Origin: Alphaproteobacteria bacterium
Lineage (GTDB): Bacteria; Pseudomonadota; Alphaproteobacteria; Sphingomonadales; Sphingomonadaceae
Length of the DNA stretch: 18,988 bases
Direction: 5' to 3'
Assembly: GCA_028869975.1 (NCBI GenBank)
Contig: JAGWQR010000027.1
Span: 1-18,988 of the forward strand
This document shows positions 15,490 through 18,988 of the stretch, in pieces. The notes under the pieces were generated by a model that worked only from the letters and a program-made list of their open reading frames with translations, did no database searches and was not told the origin of the DNA. The stretch's first letter is position 1, and each line of letters opens with the position of its first letter. Made by a program: the position numbers and the translations under genes.

Positions 15490-16107
15490 ATGACCATTAT
15501 ACGAAATCTGACGCTGGGGGCAGCGGCGCTCGCGATGGTTGCAGGATCAGCCGCGCCCGCATCTGCTGATTGGGGCGGCGGCTGGGGCGGTGGCTGGGGT
15601 TATGATCGCCATGAAGATGGCGAGCAGGCAGGGGCTATCATTGCAGGGCTGCTGGGAATCGGACTGATTGCCGCAATTGCTTCTTCCGGCCATCATCATC
15701 AGAATGACCAGACGATCGCGGCACCGCCTCCCCCGCCTGTTGCGCCGGGCGGCAGCGCATATGCGCCGGGCCAGCCGGCCCCGCAAAATTACGGCCCGCA
15801 GAATTATGCGCCGGGTCAGAGCACACCACAGAATTATGGCCCGACAGCGCAGCAGGGCAATATCCTGACAGAAGATAATGCTGTTAATGCCTGCGCCAGT
15901 GCCGCCGAGCAGCAAGGCGGACAATTCGCCAGTGTGCGCGAAATCCGAGATGTCCATGCGCAGGCGAATGGCTGGGATGTGAAAGGCAGCATCCAGCAGC
16001 GCTACTCCTACCGTGATGCGGGCATCACCAACAGCTTCAAATGTCAGGTGCGCTATGGGGCTGTCCAGTGGGTGCATATCAACAATCAGGGCGCAACACT
16101 CAAGTGA
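15490..16107 (+). CDS. Exported Gly/Pro/Gln-rich protein of unknown function, two-cysteine domain (paralog A)
   Basis: I do not recognise a named family. From the ATG at 15490 (aagga at 15477-15481) the product is 205 residues. Residues 1-26 look like a signal peptide, with probable cleavage at ASA|DW. A Gly/Trp stretch follows (WGGGWGGGWGYD), then a hydrophobic Gly-rich segment (47-65, possible membrane span), a His triplet and a Pro-rich linker with two APGQ..PQNYGP units. The C-terminal domain (about 127-205) has NAVNACASAAEQQ and NSFKCQVRYGAV. The mature protein has just two cysteines (135 and 185), which could form a disulfide. The domain is shared with the next gene, so the two look like tandem paralogs. 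The frame is open further upstream to 15418, but the signal peptide and ribosome binding site favour 15490. Confidence 0.8.
   Translation: MTIIRNLTLGAAALAMVAGSAAPASADWGGGWGGGWGYDRHEDGEQAGAIIAGLLGIGLIAAIASSGHHHQNDQTIAAPPPPPVAPGGSAYAPGQPAPQNYGPQNYAPGQSTPQNYGPTAQQGNILTEDNAVNACASAAEQQGGQFASVREIRDVHAQANGWDVKGSIQQRYSYRDAGITNSFKCQVRYGAVQWVHINNQGATLK
15763..15843 (+). repeat. Imperfect 36-bp coding repeat, two units, in paralog A
   Basis: Units at 15763-15798 and 15808-15843 encode APGQPAPQNYGP and APGQSTPQNYGP, separated by 9 nt encoding QNY. They form a Pro/Gln/Tyr low-complexity linker between the hydrophobic segment and the C-terminal domain. Confidence 0.8.
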
Positions 16108-16111
16108 TTGC

Positions 16112-16136
16112 GGCGGGGCGAGTCCCCGCTTATAAT
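16112..16136 (+). promoter_or_regulatory. Hairpin after paralog A overlapping a candidate promoter of paralog B
   Basis: Stem gcgggg (16113-16118) pairs with ccccgc (16124-16129) around a 5-nt loop, with a flanking G-T pair. It is followed by tataattctt, so it may be a weak terminator. The same bases include a perfect TATAAT (16131-16136), preceded at 17 nt by TTGCGG (16108-16113). A transcript from there would have a leader of about 17 nt ending at the paralog B start. Both readings are motif-based. Confidence 0.4.
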
Positions 16137-16159
16137 TCTTGCACTCAAGGAGTTTTATC

Positions 16160-16738
16160 ATGGTAAGACTGAGCGGAAAAATCGCGTTGTTTGGCGCAGC
16201 GGCGCTGGCGGGCCTCTCCCCGGTGCTGGCGCAATATTATCCAGGTACGCCAGGCTATCCCGCCAATGGCCAGCCCGGTTATCCCAATGCGCAATATCCG
16301 CAGGGCCAGTATCCGCAGGGCCAGTATCCGCAGGGCCAGTATCCCGGCTATCCCAATCAGGGCTATCCGCAGCAGAATGGCAATTACCCGCCGGATCAGC
16401 AGAACGCTGTCAATATTTGTGAGCAGGCGGCGATGCAGGAAGCCTCGCGCTATGGTCAAGTGCAGATTGGTCAGATCGGCGATATTGACCATACGGGTGG
16501 CGGGTTCAAGATTCAGGGTGGCATTTCGGTCAATTATGGCGACCGCAACCCCAATGGCTGGCAGGGTCGTGGCTATGGCAATCAGTGGTACCAGAATCAG
16601 GGCCAATGGAATCAGGGCCAATGGAACCAGAATCAGGGTGATTGGCGCAACCGCCAGTTTGTCCGCACCGGCAGCTTCAAGTGCAAGGTGCAATATGGCC
16701 GGGTAACGCAGCTCAAGCTCAAGGGCATCGGCTACTGA
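16160..16738 (+). CDS. Exported Gln/Tyr/Asn/Trp-rich protein of unknown function, two-cysteine domain (paralog B)
   Basis: No named family was recognised. The ATG at 16160 is supported by aaggag at 16147-16152 and gives 192 residues. Residues 1-24 form a signal peptide ending VLA|QYY. Next is a Tyr/Pro/Gly/Gln-rich segment (25-80) with three exact QYPQG units. The C-terminal domain has NAVNICEQAAMQE, a GGGFKIQGGISV strand and GSFKCKVQYGRV. Its two cysteines (87 and 175) match those of the preceding gene. Compared with that protein, the domain carries about 38 extra residues between the cysteines. These include repeated NQGQW units. The likely location is the periplasm or cell surface, inferred only from the signal peptide. 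Confidence 0.8.
   Translation: MVRLSGKIALFGAAALAGLSPVLAQYYPGTPGYPANGQPGYPNAQYPQGQYPQGQYPQGQYPGYPNQGYPQQNGNYPPDQQNAVNICEQAAMQEASRYGQVQIGQIGDIDHTGGGFKIQGGISVNYGDRNPNGWQGRGYGNQWYQNQGQWNQGQWNQNQGDWRNRQFVRTGSFKCKVQYGRVTQLKLKGIGY
16292..16336 (+). repeat. 15-bp tandem repeat, three units, in paralog B
   Basis: The unit cagtatccgcagggc occurs at 16307-16321 and 16322-16336. A one-base variant (caatatccgcagggc) precedes them at 16292-16306. Each unit encodes QYPQG. The near-identity at the DNA level points to recent slippage expansion that keeps the frame. Confidence 0.93.
16595..16624 (+). repeat. 15-bp tandem repeat, two units, in paralog B
   Basis: The unit aatcagggccaatgg is present exactly twice, at 16595-16609 and 16610-16624. 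A partial, altered copy follows. It encodes NQGQW and lies in the segment inserted between the two conserved cysteines. Confidence 0.93.
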
Positions 16739-16761
16739 TTTTGCGTGACTGACTGGACAGG

Positions 16762-16790
16762 ATGCGGGGGTGGCATTATCGCCCCCGCAT
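16762..16790 (+). promoter_or_regulatory. 9-bp inverted repeat covering the guaA start codon
   Basis: atgcggggg (16762-16770) is perfectly complementary to cccccgcat (16782-16790), with an 11-nt loop. The 3' arm contains the first two bases of the guaA ATG (16789-16791). No T-run follows, so it is a poor intrinsic terminator. In a transcript starting upstream, the start codon would be sequestered. Confidence 0.7.
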
Positions 16791-18348
16791 GACGCTCCAG
16801 CCCACAGATTCAATTCTCATCATCGATTTCGGCAGCCAGGTCACGCAACTGATTGCGCGGCGGGTGCGCGAGGCCGGGGTCTATTCCGAAATTGCGCCGT
16901 TCAACGCTGCCGAAGCCGTGTTCGCGCGGATGAGCCCCAAGGGTGTGATCTTCTCGGGCGGGCCGCAATCGGTGACGACTGAAGGCTCACCGCGTGCGCC
17001 ACAGGTGGTGTTCGACTCGGGCGTACCCATCCTCGCGATCTGCTACGGCCAGCAGACGCTGAGCGTGCAGCTCGGCGGCGCCGTTGAAGGTGGCCATGCG
17101 GCCGAATTTGGCCGCGCTGATGTTGAGATTCTCAAATCCAGCCCGTTGCTGGAAGGGTTGTGGGAGGTCGGGCAGCGCTACCCGGTCTGGATGAGCCATG
17201 GTGATCGGGTAACGCGCGCGCCGGAAGGCTTTGAGGTGATCGGCACCTCGCCCAACGCGCCCTGCGCGCTGATGGTCAAGGAGGCCAGGCGCTATTACAC
17301 CACCATGTTCCACCCGGAGGTGACGCACACGCCCGACGGAGCACGGTTGCTGGCCAATTTTGTCCACAAGATTTGCGGGTGCGCGGGCGACTGGACAATG
17401 GCGCATTTCCGGAGCACGAAAATCGCCGACATCCGCGCGCAGGTGGGGCAGGGCCGGGTGATTTGCGGCCTCTCGGGCGGGGTGGATTCGGCGGTGGCGG
17501 CGGTGCTGATCCATGAAGCGATTGGCGATCAGCTCACCTGCGTATTCGTCGATCATGGCCTGCTGCGCCTGGGCGAGCGGCGCCAAGTGGAAGCGCTATT
17601 CCGCGAGCATTATCATATCAAGCTGGTGGTGGTGGATGCGGAAAGCCGCTTCATGGCGGGGCTGGCGGGCGTTACCGACCCCGAGAAGAAGCGCAAATTC
17701 ATCGGCGGCGAATTCATCACCGTGTTTGAGGAGGAGGCGCGCAAGATTGGCGGCGCCGACTTCCTTGCGCAGGGCACGCTCTATCCGGACGTGATCGAGT
17801 CGGTCAGCTTCACCGGCGGACCGTCAGTCACGATCAAGTCGCACCATAATGTCGGCGGGCTTCCGGAGCGCATGAACATGAAGCTGGTTGAGCCGCTCAG
17901 GGAATTGTTCAAGGATGAGGTGCGCGCACTCGGGCGTGAGCTTGGCCTGCCCGATGTGTTCGTGGGCCGCCACCCGTTCCCCGGCCCTGGCCTCGCCATC
18001 CGCATCCCCGGCGAGGTCACCAAGGAACGCTGCGATGTACTGCGCGCAGCGGACGCGGTTTACTTGCAGGAAATCCGCAACGCCGGGCTGTATGATGACA
18101 TCTGGCAGGCATTTGCGGTGCTGCTGCCGGTGCGCACCGTCGGCGTGATGGGTGACGGGCGTACCTATGATTGCGTGTGCGCGTTGCGGGCGGTGACATC
18201 CACCGATGGCATGACCGCCGACATCTACCCGTTCGAAAGCGCTTTCTTGAGCAAGGTTGCGACGCGGATCGTGAACGAGGTCAAGGGCATCAACCGGGTG
18301 GTCTACGACTATACCAGCAAGCCACCGGGGACGATCGAGTGGGAGTGA
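16789..18348 (+). CDS. guaA: GMP synthase (glutamine-hydrolysing)
   Basis: GuaA converts XMP, glutamine and ATP to GMP, the last step of de novo guanine nucleotide synthesis. From 16789 the product is 519 residues (525 in E. coli). The class I amidotransferase domain has the nucleophile Cys85 in ICYGQQ and His175/Glu177 in MFHPEVTH. The ATP pyrophosphatase domain has the P-loop SGGVDS at 229-234 and FVDHGLLRLGE. The C-terminal dimerisation domain ends DYTSKPPGTIEWE. The ATG at 16789 is chosen because DSILIIDFGSQVTQ normally follows within a few residues of the start. There is no clear Shine-Dalgarno. An in-frame ATG at 16762 would add nine residues and is the alternative. Confidence 0.96.
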   Translation: MTLQPTDSILIIDFGSQVTQLIARRVREAGVYSEIAPFNAAEAVFARMSPKGVIFSGGPQSVTTEGSPRAPQVVFDSGVPILAICYGQQTLSVQLGGAVEGGHAAEFGRADVEILKSSPLLEGLWEVGQRYPVWMSHGDRVTRAPEGFEVIGTSPNAPCALMVKEARRYYTTMFHPEVTHTPDGARLLANFVHKICGCAGDWTMAHFRSTKIADIRAQVGQGRVICGLSGGVDSAVAAVLIHEAIGDQLTCVFVDHGLLRLGERRQVEALFREHYHIKLVVVDAESRFMAGLAGVTDPEKKRKFIGGEFITVFEEEARKIGGADFLAQGTLYPDVIESVSFTGGPSVTIKSHHNVGGLPERMNMKLVEPLRELFKDEVRALGRELGLPDVFVGRHPFPGPGLAIRIPGEVTKERCDVLRAADAVYLQEIRNAGLYDDIWQAFAVLLPVRTVGVMGDGRTYDCVCALRAVTSTDGMTADIYPFESAFLSKVATRIVNEVKGINRVVYDYTSKPPGTIEWE

Positions 18349-18452
18349 GTGCGTTCATCGAATGCGCCTGAGCCGCTTCGCCGGGTTGAGCAGCGCGCTG
18401 CACGCGTTTATGTGCTCTGATGACAGTAGCATTTTATGAAGAAGGCCATACC

Positions 18453-18988
18453 ATGATAATGCACGCAGAGCGGGAGATTCCCAACAATGCCCCTCTTATT
18501 GCAGGCGTGGAGCTGGGGGGTACCAAAGGAGTTGCGCTTGTTGCGCGCGGCCAGACGATTCTTGCGCGCGAGCGTGTGCCGACCACAAACCCCAATGAAA
18601 CGCTCGGGACACTCTCCAACTGGCTGCGAGCGCATCATGCCGAGAGCCCGTTTGCCGCGCTTGGCATAGCCACGTTCGGCCCGGTCGGACTTGACCGAGC
18701 GCATCCCGATTATGGCCATATCACGCGGACACCCAAGCCCGGCTGGACTCAAGCAGATGTGCGCGGGACATTCACCCGATGGTTTGACGGGCCTGTCGGG
18801 TTCGATACAGATGTAAACGGGGCCGCGCTCGCCGAAGGTCGCTGGGGCGCGGCCGTGGGAAGCAGTAGCCATATATACCTCACAATAGGCACCGGCATTG
18901 GCGGCGGATTGGTGGTCAATGGCGCGCCAGTGCATGGTTTTGTTCATCCGGAGATGGGCCATGTACGGGTGCGGCGTGTGCCCGGCGA
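18453..18988 (+). CDS. ROK-family sugar kinase, probable fructokinase, 3'-truncated by the window
   Basis: ROK kinases phosphorylate free hexoses in the cytosol using ATP. The visible 178 residues begin MIMHAEREIPNNAPLIAG and continue with the phosphate-binding VELGGTKGVALV. Then come the fructokinase-like VPTTNPNETL, the catalytic-region FDTDVNGAALAEGRWGA, the TIGTGIGGGLVVNG loop and HPEMGHVRVRRVPG, where the reading runs off the window. The combination of FDTDVN and HPEMGH favours fructokinase over glucokinase or NagC-type repressors. Specificity is inference. The expected zinc-binding CxxH...C segment would be beyond the end. The ATG at 18453 has gaagg at 18441-18445. An in-frame ATG at 18420 lacks a ribosome binding site. 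Confidence 0.9.
   Translation, partial: MIMHAEREIPNNAPLIAGVELGGTKGVALVARGQTILARERVPTTNPNETLGTLSNWLRAHHAESPFAALGIATFGPVGLDRAHPDYGHITRTPKPGWTQADVRGTFTRWFDGPVGFDTDVNGAALAEGRWGAAVGSSSHIYLTIGTGIGGGLVVNGAPVHGFVHPEMGHVRVRRVPG

Noticed and set aside
15405..15569. Short reading frame (55 codons) overlapping the signal peptide of the first exported protein
   Set aside because: It has no ribosome binding site and no recognisable protein features. It is in a different frame from the gene with a clear signal peptide.
18390..18401. 12-bp palindrome gcagcgcgctgc between guaA and the sugar kinase
   Set aside because: It is short, in GC-rich DNA where such palindromes are common, and has no positional support as an operator.
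18420..18452. Upstream ATG of the sugar kinase adding 11 residues
   Set aside because: No Shine-Dalgarno precedes it, whereas gaagg lies 7 nt before the ATG at 18453.

Overview
This window is the long ribosomal-protein supercluster (S10, spc and alpha operons merged) of an alphaproteobacterium. A sphingomonad-type bacterium is most likely. The reasons are a GC-rich, strongly codon-biased sequence, the order tuf-S10-spc-secY-adk-rpsM-rpsK-rpoA-rplQ, no rpmJ, infA or rpsD inside the cluster, a very Arg/Gly-rich N-terminal extension on S5, and a tetracysteine adenylate kinase. The order-level assignment is inference from memory of related genomes, not a tree. Every recognised gene is on the + strand.

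Layout. Positions 1-765 hold the 3' two thirds of tuf (EF-Tu), which carries an in-frame 84-bp tandem duplication inside domain 2. A textbook intrinsic terminator follows. From 880 to 10588 run rpsJ, rplC, rplD, rplW, rplB, rpsS, rplV, rpsC, rplP, rpmC, rpsQ, rplN, rplX, rplE, rpsN, rpsH, rplF, rplR, rpsE, rpmD and rplO. They are packed tightly, with 1-nt stop/start overlaps (rpsS/rplV, rplV/rpsC, rplP/rpmC, rplN/rplX, rpsH/rplF, rplF/rplR) and 8-nt overlaps (rplD/rplW, rplX/rplE). The exception is a 203-nt hairpin-rich spacer between rpsJ and rplC. Then come secY (10687-12060), adk (12089-12736), a 163-nt gap with a probable internal promoter, and rpsM, rpsK, rpoA and rplQ (12900-15352). Together these genes make ribosomal subunit proteins, the RNA polymerase alpha subunit, the protein-export channel and the adenylate-balancing enzyme, a growth-rate-coupled block.

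Downstream of rplQ the content becomes accessory. Two tandem genes encode small exported proteins of unknown function (15490-16107 and 16160-16738). They share a C-terminal two-cysteine domain but have different low-complexity regions. Next is guaA (GMP synthase, 16789-18348), whose start codon lies in the 3' arm of a 9-bp inverted repeat. Last is the 5' part of a ROK-family sugar kinase, probably a fructokinase, which runs off the window end.

The most unusual items are the EF-Tu domain 2 duplication, whose copies differ mainly at synonymous sites, and the pair of divergent secreted paralogs. No gene-free stretch exceeds 300 bases. I saw no tRNA, rRNA, CRISPR array or insertion sequence.
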